Assembly: GCF_020536995.1 (NCBI RefSeq)
Contig: NC_068359.1
Location: forward strand, 79,311,867 to 79,375,866
DNA: 64,000 nucleotides
Source: Dreissena polymorpha
Lineage: Eukaryota > Mollusca > Bivalvia > Myida > Dreissenidae
Direction of reading: 5' to 3'
Made by a program: the position numbers and the translations under genes
Part shown: positions 24,301 to 28,869 of the stretch, one piece after another
How the letters are laid out: every line of letters begins with the position of its first letter
Position numbering within the stretch: the stretch's first letter is position 1
The notes under the pieces: model-generated
The model's input: the letters and a program-made list of their open reading frames with translations, nothing else
Database searches by the model: none
Told to the model about the DNA's origin: nothing

Positions 24301-26813
24301 TTATTTCCATTGTGGTCCTTTAACTATGATATTACTATGTTTGTCTTCAATCAAGCCCTGATACGGCCACTTATGACTTCTATTCCTATAAAGGATATTT
24401 ATATACGCACCACAACACATGTACAATATTGTTTTAATAATTGTATATATTATTATTTAACATTTATATTATTGCAGGTATTACGAATAATACAGCGATC
24501 ATGCATCAATCCTTTAATTACTTCAAAACAAAGTATTGCATTATAGGGCTATATATATGATAAACAAAGACTATGTCGATCAGTCACACATTCTTCTCCT
24601 TACACCTGTACACTGTGGGTGCACTTGTGTATTGGATACGATGTTATGCTAACGATTTGGAAGTCACAGGTTCGACCTCAAACCCAAAGGAAGGCTGGAA
24701 ATATCTTTCAAAGACACACTATTCTGATTCGTTCCGGGTTACAGACAAGAAGCTAGTATTTCTAATTAAGCCTTGTTGTTTTATTCCACTAAATTAGTAT
24801 ATGTTTGCATCTGTGTTCCATTTAAGAGAGGTGTATATTATTACTATTTCCAAATATACGATATTCTGATCCGTTCTGGTTCAAAGCTAAGGGACTAATT
24901 AAGCCTTGATGTTGAATTCCACTAAATCAGTATACGTTTACCTCTGTAGTCCATTAAAAAAAGTGCCTATTATTATTATTTACAAAGATACAATTTGCCA
25001 ATCTGTTCCGGGAGACAGACAAGAGGCTAGATTGCCTTTTTAAGCCTTGTTTTATTCCACTAAATCAATATATGTTTGCCTCTTTAGTCCATCTATAAGA
25101 AGTTTCTATTATTAAAGAGTTGACTGTTCTTGCAAGTATAAAATAATGTATAAAGTAAAGGTATGCCATTTGGAGTTATTTTCTATTCAATGTGTGTCTG
25201 AAACATTCGAAATGCATTTAATTAGAGACTTGAAAGATGAAGCGTGCGTTTAATGCAATACTGGGCTTTTGCCGACCGGATGCGTTTAGTTTTTATAAAC
25301 TTGCCATGTTTTTGTAAGCTCAATTGTCGGAGAAAGATATATTCATCTTTAAGTTGACACACGGCAAGCCAAAGCAATGTCGAGTAATGGAGCGGCAAAA
25401 ACAAATGATTTGATAGGTAACCGTTTTTTTGTAGAACCTGTGATTTGATGAAATGTTAATTCATAACGGTGTTTAAATACAACCACAGCATAAAAAGGTT
25501 TAAATTAATGCATGCTTTCAGCCTTTAACGTTAACCCTTTCAAGCCGCACCATGATGTATTTGATGTCCCAAAATTGACCCTACCTGCAGCATGACATTT
25601 TGCACTTTTCGCTGGAGGATTTATAAAGTCACGGACAGACCGTATGCCTCGTTTCAGTCTGAAGAAGATTAGAAACACAGAAGCATTACAAAGCGCAGAA
25701 TATGTTTAAATCAAGTAGAATTAAAAATAAAACGATTCTTTCCGTGCTAAATTATGGGAAGCGACATGAACAGATGTACTTATACAATTTGACACCATGC
25801 GTGACATTTGTTTTATTTGTTACCTCTCTAAAAGTCACTTTTCTGCTAGATCTGACTTTATTAAAATGCGTCAATTGAAAGAAATCCATGCAAATGTTAA
25901 AACAAATCAAGTGGGGTAAAACGTGGTTAGCATATCAAAACTTAGTTAAAACATTTAACAACTATAAAGTCCAAATGGCTGTCTCAATCAATAAAACTGA
26001 ATAAGTTGATAATAATTAGACATCGTTTGAGTTTTAGTTTATTTGTGTCAACAACTAGGTCACCCGGTCAAACCTTTCTTCAATCGTGTGACCACTCTAT
26101 AAGCCATCTTTGGCAAACGAGGTCGAACACTAGATTATCAGCTCAGATGTTTAAAAATACTTTTAAAATAAATTTATAAATGCGTCATGATTGGCCTCTT
26201 TACGATGGGGCAGTATGAATGTGTTTATTGACCATATCACATTTAGAACTGACAAAAGTGATGCCACAAATTACATAAACTGTAAAATGTAAATTCCTCG
26301 ACAATGGTTGTACCACTTTAGCTCATGTGGGCGCTTTGTGCCTAAATAACCAGCTTATTTATTTAAATTATAAATTATCAATTTATTATTGCTGTAATCC
26401 ATTTGAAATTACTTTTCTTTGCTTGTTCATGATTGTATACAAATAATGGACTCGTATCAAGAATCAGCAGCTTTTTAATATGAGTTTCTTTTCTGAAATG
26501 AGTTTTGGCTCTTGTTTATCGTTTTTTACATAATCTATTTCATCTTAACACTATGATGTCTACAAAAACGGCATTGCCTTTTGCATTACAAACATTAATT
26601 TATATATTGAAACACAATCTTACACGCTCTTTATCGGTTTTTGCGAAAGTTTTTGCAGATATATCCTTTTCATTTTCTTGTGTTCTCGATCACACGAGAA
26701 ATCAACACCAGCAGAACTGTTCGATGAATCAGAGGATTCGGAGGAATCGGAAGAACTTGACGTGTCCGAGGAGTCGTTGAAAATATCTGGAATGGACGGA
26801 TGATAAACATTAC
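1544..26813 (-). CDS. Multi-ZZ-finger PARP (mono-ADP-ribosyltransferase) gene, exon span
   Basis: This entry groups a set of minus-strand exons. In transcription order they are a Ser/Asp-rich exon (26.8 kb), ZZ finger (24.1), ZZ finger (12.1), linker (8.8), degenerate ZZ (8.0), an uncertain exon (7.3), ZZ (4.8), linker (4.1), ZZ (3.4), and the two halves of a PARP catalytic domain (2.9 and 1.9). The last five join without a frame break: ZZ exons start with two leftover bases and end with two, linkers start and end with one, and PARP-N starts with one. ZZ domains bind peptides or other ligands. The PARP domain transfers ADP-ribose from NAD+. An N-terminal exon with the start codon was not identified. 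The joins 24.1 to 12.1 kb and 8.0 to 4.8 kb are unresolved, so this could also be one short gene plus older duplicated exons. Confidence 0.7.
2220..2284. repeat. Tandem repeat, 22 bp x 3
   Basis: Three near-identical copies of a 22-base unit containing 'gatacagtgtgtcag' stand head to tail in the intron between the two PARP exons. The last copy differs near its end. Confidence 0.85.
2722..2943 (-). CDS. PARP catalytic domain, N-terminal exon
   Basis: The exon follows the acceptor 'tttgtcatag' and ends at the strong donor 'gtaagtatg'. It reads LPSNW, a stretch with TSEECRTVMGKF, then RVQNKFLWEFYC. This is the standard opening of a PARP catalytic domain in the PARP7/11/12/14 group (LP..W, SEEY..V...F, I.RIQN..LW..Y). 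It starts with one base that completes an Arg codon with the AG ending of the 3.4-kb ZZ exon, and ends with TC, completed to Ser in the next exon. Both phases fit exactly, which links the ZZ finger to the PARP domain in a single reading frame. Confidence 0.9.
3064..3144. repeat. (TA)n microsatellite
   Basis: About 40 uninterrupted TA dinucleotides lie in the intron between the last ZZ exon and the first PARP exon. Confidence 0.95.
3296..3455 (-). CDS. ZZ-type zinc finger exon (last before PARP), one Cys missing
   Basis: The exon begins after 'ttatgaag' with two leftover bases (GT) and ends AG before the donor 'gtaag'. It reads VKSDVCNVSSIRGTRWRC, SSCPDFDMCSNC, then MHDISHPF. The ZZ pattern C..C, C..C, C..C, H...H is complete except that the first Cys is Ser (SDVC instead of CDVC). 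The conserved I.G.R(W/Y)(K/R)C core is present. Loss of one ligand would weaken the first zinc site (Cys 1, 2, 5, 6) and leave the second (Cys 3, 4, His, His). It joins the PARP exon in frame. An acceptor 14 bases upstream is possible, but this one matches the phase of the other ZZ exons. Confidence 0.85.
4025..4101 (-). CDS. Linker exon between ZZ fingers (Thr/Ser/Gln-rich)
   Basis: A 77-base candidate exon follows the acceptor 'tattatttcaag' and reads DQVEASRTTSSQAV, then PKRINQANEGS. It starts and ends with one leftover base. Those bases complete Ser with the preceding ZZ exon (TC+A) and Gly with the following one (G+GT). No domain is recognised and the composition suggests a flexible spacer. 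The donor may be 'gtgcat' or, seven bases earlier, 'gttcag'. Neither changes the phase. The call rests on phase, splice sites and position, since the protein itself has no family match I know. Confidence 0.6.
4695..4872 (-). CDS. ZZ-type zinc finger exon, all ligands present
   Basis: The exon begins after 'ctgtttctcag' with two leftover bases and reads VTCDICTISPIVGTRWKC, RECPNYYMCSAC, then MHSRSHSF. All six Cys and the H...H pair of a ZZ domain are present, along with the PI.GTRWKC core. It ends with two leftover bases before the donor 'gtaggt'. Read a few bases further the frame would hit TAG, so the donor choice matters. ZZ domains bind two zinc ions in a cross-brace and recognise short peptides such as histone or degron N-termini. 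The ligand here is unknown. Confidence 0.88.
5135..5400. repeat. Degenerate AT-rich tandem repeat, period about 45-60 bp
   Basis: About six imperfect copies follow the pattern 'ggtcctctttnaattg' plus 'tatgtatnnnaaaatat'. The copies are strongly diverged. It lies in the intron upstream of the 4.8-kb ZZ exon. Confidence 0.6.
5483..5568 (+). repeat. Inverted copy of the 7.3-kb exon and its donor
   Basis: On the plus strand here, about 80 bases match the minus-strand sequence at 7241-7330, covering the exon core 'acagatggcacttcgata', 'aaaagccacgcgcga' and the following donor-like bases. Identity looks close to 90 percent. The copy has lost a couple of bases at the splice donor. A shorter, weaker plus-strand copy sits at about 5931-5966. 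Such local inverted duplication suggests either exon shuffling within the gene or that the 7.3-kb exon derives from a small repeat. Confidence 0.7.
6041..6182 (+). repeat. Truncated dreissenid-type interspersed repeat
   Basis: This is the same family as the full copy at 8466-8694. It shares 'tatatttatttctatattta', the 'gacccagatgagacgccgc' segment and the end 'aggcatgaatgggttaa'. The palindromic second half of the hairpin is missing, so it is an internal deletion copy. Confidence 0.8.
6183..7256. other. Intronic sequence, nothing recognised
   Basis: AT-rich sequence with no splice-bounded exon, RNA gene or repeat that I can name. The reading frame at 6946-7209 has no family features and is probably chance. 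Confidence 0.4.
7257..7347 (-). CDS. Uncertain linker exon with phase mismatch
   Basis: A possible exon follows 'tttcaaatgag' and ends at the strong donor 'gtaagt'. It reads NKTNYHAWYV, then DTLITDGTSIPDNN. It starts with one leftover base, which suits the degenerate ZZ exon at 8.0 kb, but it ends with none. The ZZ exon at 4.8 kb needs one, so the two cannot join directly. Either an unseen exon lies between them or this exon is decayed or skipped. A near-identical copy exists in the opposite orientation at 5.5 kb. The low confidence reflects the phase conflict. Confidence 0.35.
7348..7929. other. Intronic sequence, nothing recognised
   Basis: This interval between the uncertain exon and the degenerate ZZ exon has no feature that I can support. 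Confidence 0.4.
7930..8107 (-). CDS. Degenerate ZZ-type zinc finger exon
   Basis: The exon follows 'ctgtttcgcag' with two leftover bases and ends with two before 'gtaatt', the same phases as the other ZZ exons. It reads GFDVRSERPIRGARSKC, RDCRDYDMCSSC, then DEMDHLF. The frame is open and the RPIRGAR.KC..C..YDMC..C core is kept, but both Cys of the first pair (now Phe and Arg) and the first His (now Asp) are gone, so at most a partial zinc site remains. It may be a structural remnant, a binding module that no longer needs two zincs, or an exon on the way out. Confidence 0.7.
8202..8244. repeat. (GT)n microsatellite
   Basis: About 21 uninterrupted GT dinucleotides. Confidence 0.95.
8466..8694. 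repeat. Dreissenid-type interspersed repeat with central hairpin
   Basis: The element is bounded by short inverted ends, 'ttaacccatttatgcc' and its near complement 'ggcatgaatgggttaa'. Its core is a palindrome around 'gacgccgcattatgcggcgtc', flanked by the 'gatgag' and 'ctcatc' arms. Translation gives the frame DIANSIDPDETPH on the minus strand, which is commonly mis-predicted as protein in dreissenid genomes, as I recall. It has no coding capacity of its own and is probably a small nonautonomous element. Confidence 0.8.
8799..8857 (-). CDS. Ser/Asp-rich linker exon
   Basis: A 59-base exon has good borders: acceptor 'ttttatattggcag' and donor 'gtaaca'. It reads FQTLLTDSDSHSDSCATN. One base is left over at each end. 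It completes Ile with the ZZ exon at 12.1 kb (AT+A), and Ala or Asp with the ZZ exon at 8.0 or 4.8 kb. The same phase class as the 4.1-kb linker supports a repeated ZZ-plus-linker module. The composition suggests a flexible acidic spacer that could be phosphorylated. No domain is recognised. Confidence 0.65.
8900..9933. other. Intronic sequence, nothing recognised
   Basis: AT-rich sequence between the Ser/Asp linker exon and the MITE. No exon, RNA gene or named repeat was found. Confidence 0.4.
9934..10452. mobile_element. TTAA-flanked MITE with internal tRNA-like segment
   Basis: The ends are imperfect inverted repeats of about 30 bases, 'ttaaagggatcttttcacg' on the left and the complement of 'gtgaaaaggcccctttaa' on the right. 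Both ends carry TTAA, as expected for a piggyBac-type target duplication. No transposase is present, so it is nonautonomous. The interior holds a tRNA-like sequence (separate entry), which makes this a DNA-transposon/SINE-like chimera. Confidence 0.7.
10228..10315 (+). repeat. tRNA-like segment inside the MITE
   Basis: 'gcggaatagctcagtagg' matches a Pol III A box and 'actagttcgaaacctg' a B box. The spacing is longer than in a normal tRNA and the acceptor stem does not close cleanly. It reads as a tRNA-derived internal Pol III promoter, not a working tRNA gene. Confidence 0.65.
10500..11069. other. Intronic sequence, nothing recognised
   Basis: AT-rich sequence without a supported feature. 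Confidence 0.4.
11070..11210. repeat. Second dreissenid-type hairpin repeat family
   Basis: A long hairpin spans 11110-11175, with arms around 'gcaaacagtttggatcc' and its complement and a 'gatgagacgcca' core. It resembles the 8.5-kb element in design but differs in its flanks ('taactctttcagtgcggg'). Confidence 0.75.
11211..12029. other. Intronic sequence, nothing recognised
   Basis: AT-rich sequence without a supported feature. Confidence 0.4.
12030..12201 (-). CDS. ZZ-type zinc finger exon, all ligands present
   Basis: The exon follows 'catagttttcag' in its upstream region (acceptor 'gttttcag') with two leftover bases and ends with two before the strong donor 'gtaagtg'. It reads VQCDVCAEQTIGARWKC, IVCPNYSMCQSC, then RHRHNRSHSF. 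All eight zinc ligands of a ZZ domain are present. The Tyr-x-Met-Cys segment matches the 4.8-kb finger closely, as expected for tandem exon duplication. With the 4.8-kb finger, this is one of two that look able to fold normally. Confidence 0.85.
12773..12848 (-). pseudogene. Relic of a linker exon
   Basis: The minus strand carries 'ttattatggcag' followed by 'attgaagacg', which resembles the acceptor and first bases of the 8.8-kb linker ('tttatattggcag' and 'attccagacg'). Read in the required phase, the frame meets TAA after about 11 codons. A donor after only seven codons ('gttgga') would keep the phase but is weak. It is best seen as a decayed duplicate of the linker exon, or a very short exon if that weak donor is used. 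Confidence 0.35.
13130..13270 (+). repeat. tRNA-derived SINE
   Basis: The tRNA-like head runs from 13131 to about 13203, with an A box 'tgtaatggatatgg' and a B box 'ggttcgatccc'. The tail 'agacacatagtactgggtt' is of the type shared by mollusc SINEs. The same head style recurs at 47.3 and 62.5 kb. Confidence 0.75.
13290..14600. other. Intronic sequence, nothing recognised
   Basis: The reading frames at 13385, 13684 and 13823 are short, overlap each other on both strands and show no family features. Nothing is supported here. Confidence 0.4.
14610..17770 (-). mobile_element. L1/Tx1-like LINE, broken, with a repeat inserted
   Basis: ORF1 starts near 17750 (MPKKSGK) and includes VTYLKSQTMRNNRIFTNI, RVHRSPGHPIPVKTRNIVA and KLAWLVYDTLYVDGQPV, all typical of L1/Tx1-type ORF1 RNA-binding domains in molluscs. 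ORF2 follows with endonuclease signatures (DICFLNESW near 16690, NEWSDHAPCRFSLLC near 16040) and reverse transcriptase fragments near 14.7-14.95 kb (NAGYYPENWMEGLIIPHHKK, NNYRGITLV, then YVIYVDM at the start of RT motif A). In-frame stops occur in ORF1 and RT, and several frame shifts separate the pieces. The RT breaks off at about 14.62 kb, so the 3' half of ORF2 is lost, unlike ordinary 5' truncation. The element is dead and sits in an intron of the PARP gene. Confidence 0.85.
15465..15752 (+). repeat. Mollusc interspersed repeat inserted in the LINE
   Basis: The sequence runs from 'tgccccccccaacactatag' through 'gggggacatattgtttt', 'ggtcaaggtcatccttcaag' and 'agtgtttctgacaaacaca'. I recall this as a very common bivalve repeat. 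LINE endonuclease sequence resumes on its right side and RT-region sequence on its left, so it inserted after the LINE. Confidence 0.65.
17780..18201. other. Intronic sequence, nothing recognised
   Basis: The stretch between the LINE and the trinucleotide repeat has no supported feature. Confidence 0.4.
18202..18484. repeat. Trinucleotide repeat (GAT)n, (GAC)n, (GAG)n
   Basis: About 280 bases of phased trinucleotides change from GAT, with GGT and GTT interruptions, to GAC and then pure GAG. All six frames are open because the repeat lacks stops, giving spurious poly-Asp/Glu, poly-Met and poly-His/Pro frames. No splice context or start supports translation. Confidence 0.95.
18665..19712. mobile_element. 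Nonautonomous DNA transposon, 1.05 kb, TIRs of about 40 bp, TA target site
   Basis: The left end 'atcgttacagggttag' followed by 'cgggatata' is mirrored at the right end by 'ccctgtaacgat' preceded by 'tatatcccgtaatggg', over about 40 bases with few mismatches. TA flanks both ends, which suggests the Tc1/mariner superfamily. There is a second, internal inverted pair: 'cccatcgttttgtaat' near 18722 and 'attacaaaacgatggg' near 18813. No transposase frame exists inside. Confidence 0.75.
19718..19801. repeat. Tandem repeat, 28 bp x 3
   Basis: Two identical copies and one diverged copy of a unit containing 'gtatatggaaagggaaagac' lie directly beside the TIR element. Confidence 0.9.
19802..23071. other. 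Long intronic or intergenic stretch without a gene
   Basis: More than 3 kb of AT-rich sequence shows no splice-bounded exon, ZZ motif, RNA gene or clear TIR or LINE sequence on either strand. Short pieces near 20.77-20.87 kb ('ttccaagtttgatcaaatgg') resemble low-complexity mollusc repeats but cannot be assigned. Confidence 0.45.
23072..23580. mobile_element. Probable MITE with diverged inverted ends
   Basis: The start 'gggaccgttaaccagcctg' and the complement of the end 'cagtggaccatccc' are similar, and 'cagtatattcggtaataga' near 23209 is mirrored by 'ttaccgaatatactgaa' near 23451. The element is thus roughly palindromic over 500 bases. It contains no coding sequence. The exact ends are uncertain. 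Confidence 0.55.
23686..23728. repeat. Short hairpin
   Basis: The arms 'aaccaaagacctat' and 'ataggtctttggtt' are separated by about eight bases. No function is evident, and it may be the core of a small foldback element. Confidence 0.6.
23959..24112 (-). CDS. ZZ-like zinc finger exon lacking the His pair
   Basis: The exon follows 'cactgtgttgcag' with two leftover bases and reads VKCDICNQDPIRGDRRTC, KQCKDYHICFRC, then a Lys-rich tail. Six Cys in the ZZ arrangement and the DPIRG core are present, but where other copies have H...H there is a basic stretch (KKYTKLKFKKIKAKAHK). The first zinc site (Cys 1, 2, 5, 6) could form. The second lacks His. Using a weak donor ('gtagcc') the exon ends with two leftover bases, like the other ZZ exons. 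If that donor is not used, the frame stops at TAG (23955-23957), which would make this a terminal or dead exon. Confidence 0.65.
24612..25115 (+). repeat. tRNA-derived SINE with three tandem tail copies
   Basis: The head at 24612-24690 has an A-box-like 'gtgtattggatacga' and a B box 'aggttcgacctc'. The tail unit of about 143 bases, marked by 'attctgat.cgttc', 'attaagccttg' and 'ttccactaaat', is repeated at about 24720, 24863 and 25003. Tail multiplication of this kind is unusual for a SINE and could be a later tandem duplication. Confidence 0.65.
25120..26500. other. No supported gene
   Basis: AT-rich sequence. A minus-strand frame at 25222-25404 is open for 60 residues but shows no family motif and no convincing exon borders. 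Confidence 0.4.
26709..26813 (-). CDS. Ser/Asp-rich exon, most upstream candidate of the PARP gene
   Basis: The exon follows 'attcaaatagcag' and reads VYHPSIPDIFNDSSDTSS, then a run of Ser, Asp and Glu ending SNSSA before the donor 'gtgttg'. It ends with one leftover base that fits the two-base start of the 24.1-kb ZZ exon (G+GT = Gly). Composition and the 'attccaga' start of its core recall the 8.8-kb linker (DSDSHSDS), so it is probably a related linker. It starts with two leftover bases, so a further upstream exon is needed. No initiator Met was identified. Confidence 0.5.
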
Positions 26814-26819
26814 CTGCTA

Positions 26820-27401
26820 TTTGAATGTATGCTGCCTGTGCATAAGATACCCGATTTCCCCCGTTACTTATCTAATACAGCCGCTGTGTCCGGTTATTGG
26901 CGTCGCTCTTGAGAGCGGCGACTAGTATGTAATACATTTTTTACGCTTATGGGAGTAGAAGTTATTTTACGGATCATTGTATATATTTTTGTTTTAAGAA
27001 TACCTTGCATAGTGGTGTTTTTTTGTGTAAATTAGTGTAAATAAATACTGCATTTGTGCCTATTACATTTATTACAACATTTATTGCCAATAATGCAAAG
27101 CTAATTGTTTTAATTAATAACTGATCACAGGGGAAAGATCACAGGGACTGTGCAAATACGCGAAACTTCCTGGTTTTGTATAAAAACAAAATATAATCAA
27201 AATATATTTATTTTGTGGTTTTTCTTAATTGCTTATTTAGTGGAGAATCAATGTAGTACGATATTTGACGACCTATCGCGCAAGCAAGTTTATTAGAAGG
27301 CGTAGTGGTACGAAAAAGGACAATATATTAGTTAGTTAATAGACATATAATAACGATCGCTATACACAACTTCACCAAATAGCAGTACATAAATGATGTC
27401 A
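26820..27401. other. Upstream flank, no gene seen
   Basis: Sequence upstream of the last recognised minus-strand exon. A small hairpin 'gtcgctcttgagagcggcgac' lies near 26905. No promoter could be pinpointed. Confidence 0.4.
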
Positions 27402-27491
27402 GCAGGAATAGCTCAGTTGGGAGAGCGTTAGACTAAAGTTGTTTACGCAACAATCATCTAAAGGCCCTCGGTTCAATCCCGGGTTCCGGCA
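27402..27491 (+). tRNA. tRNA-Phe-like sequence with a 17-base intron, perhaps a pseudogene
   Basis: The sequence folds as a tRNA. The D-arm region is 'tagctcagttgggagagc', the anticodon stem 'ttaga' pairs with 'tctaa', the T arm is 'ggttcaatccc', and the acceptor stem is 'gcaggaa' with 'ttccggc' (one mismatch) followed by A. A 17-base insert starts one base 3' of the anticodon, the canonical tRNA intron position. Without it the loop reads CTAAAGA, anticodon AAA, which is close to tRNA-Phe (CTGAAGA) but not the usual GAA. No T-run terminator follows within 50 bases. It could be a rare gene, a tRNA pseudogene or a SINE head. Confidence 0.5.
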
Positions 27492-27774
27492 CGAACGGAA
27501 CAGTTCGGCGGCTGACAATCTGGTTGGTTAATAAATATAATAAAACTTTATTTTGTGTAGACATTTTAAAATCCATTTTACTACAATTGGACATTTTTAT
27601 TAAAATTAACGGATGCCGCGTGGTTACAACGTTAATTAAAATTTCTTACATCACTTAAATATCTTATAAAAAAATACACGTGTTTTTATATTAACAAATA
27701 AATGCAAACAACACATCTAATATCCATGTATTTTAATGGTTGTTTATCATAGGCCCTAAGTTCTATCCCTAACA

Positions 27775-27952
27775 CATATAGAGCGCGAAGCGCGACACGT
27801 ATTATTGATTGTAACAATGAGTTGCGATAAAGTAAGCAGCCGCTTATCAATGAGGAGTTTTGTCCCAGCAACCCGTTCCCTAGAGTCAAGCACTTCTCGG
27901 AGTTTTTTTTAAGAACCACATATAGAGCGCGAAGCGCGACACGTATTACTAT
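27775..27952. repeat. Pair of direct repeats of about 32 bp
   Basis: The motif 'gagcgcgaagcgcgacacgt' with its flank 'cacatata' occurs at about 27775 and again at about 27921, 146 bases apart. The motif contains a small palindrome ('gcgcgaagcgcg'). Confidence 0.8.
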
Positions 27953-27959
27953 GGGCCCT

Positions 27960-28700
27960 TTAGCATTATCCGACCATTACGTCCATAGTTATCTTCCTTA
28001 GAAGTTGAGAAATTTTGAAATCGTTGTTCGAAGTCCAAAATTTCCATCCGATTGTTCCTAAACTTGCACAGGTTTTTTATCAATGAGGACCCAACCCAAA
28101 CTCTATATGAGCAATATCGGACCATAAGTCAGGAATTATGTCTCTTTGAATTTAAATATAAAAGTGAAAAACTTCTTGGTTAGGTGATTGTGTCAACATT
28201 TTTCATCAGATTCTTTCCAAACTTACAGTGTCTTCATATCAATGAGCATTTTTACCTCATTTAAAATGAGAAAAATCGGGACAATAAGTCCAGAATTTGT
28301 TCTATTAAATTTGACAAAATAAACAATTTCCACTTGTTTAAAAGATTTCACAACTTTCGTCTGACTTTTTCCAAACTTGTTAAGTGTTTTATATCAGTAG
28401 AACCCTATTGAAAATGATGAATATCGGAGCAATAAATATATTATGATCTTTTACTGACTTTCAAAGTATTGTGAAATGCAGCTTCTTTATGCAATTTACA
28501 GTTTTCATTCATTTTTTTTAAAACTTTTACAGTGTTTGCATATCAATGAGTACTCAATCCCCATCGTAAATGAGCAACGTAAGAATAAGTTCAGAAGCAT
28601 CTCCCCTTGAAGTTGAGAAAAATATGAAATTACGCTTACAAGAGGAAGCAGATGTTTTAAAACCTACACAGTTCTGTTCCATTAATGAAAACTGCACACG
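27960..28700. repeat. Diverged tandem repeat, period about 115-130 bp
   Basis: Five or six imperfect copies share 'ccaaacttncacagtgtttt', 'atatcaatgag', an 'atgagnaatatcgg' segment and 'cataagtc.g.a'. This is a familiar type of degenerate tandem repeat in bivalve DNA. No coding potential is seen. Confidence 0.65.
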
Positions 28701-28748
28701 GATGCCAGTAAAACAAAGGAAGCCAATGTAAATAAAATTAACTATGAA

Positions 28749-28864
28749 ATATTTGGGGGGTTACAACACAAAATCATAGATAATGGTTATTTGGGAGTTA
28801 TAACACAACATCATAAATAATGGTTATTTGGGGGTTATAACACAAAATTATAGATAATGGTTAT
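28749..28864. repeat. Tandem repeat, about 40 bp x 3
   Basis: Three copies of a unit with 'atttgggggttataacacaa' and 'atagataatggtt'. The middle copy differs at a few bases. Confidence 0.9.
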
Positions 28865-28869
28865 ACCAG

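Noticed and set aside
28749-28864. CRISPR-like repeat
   Set aside because: The copies are directly adjacent without spacers, and the genome is animal.
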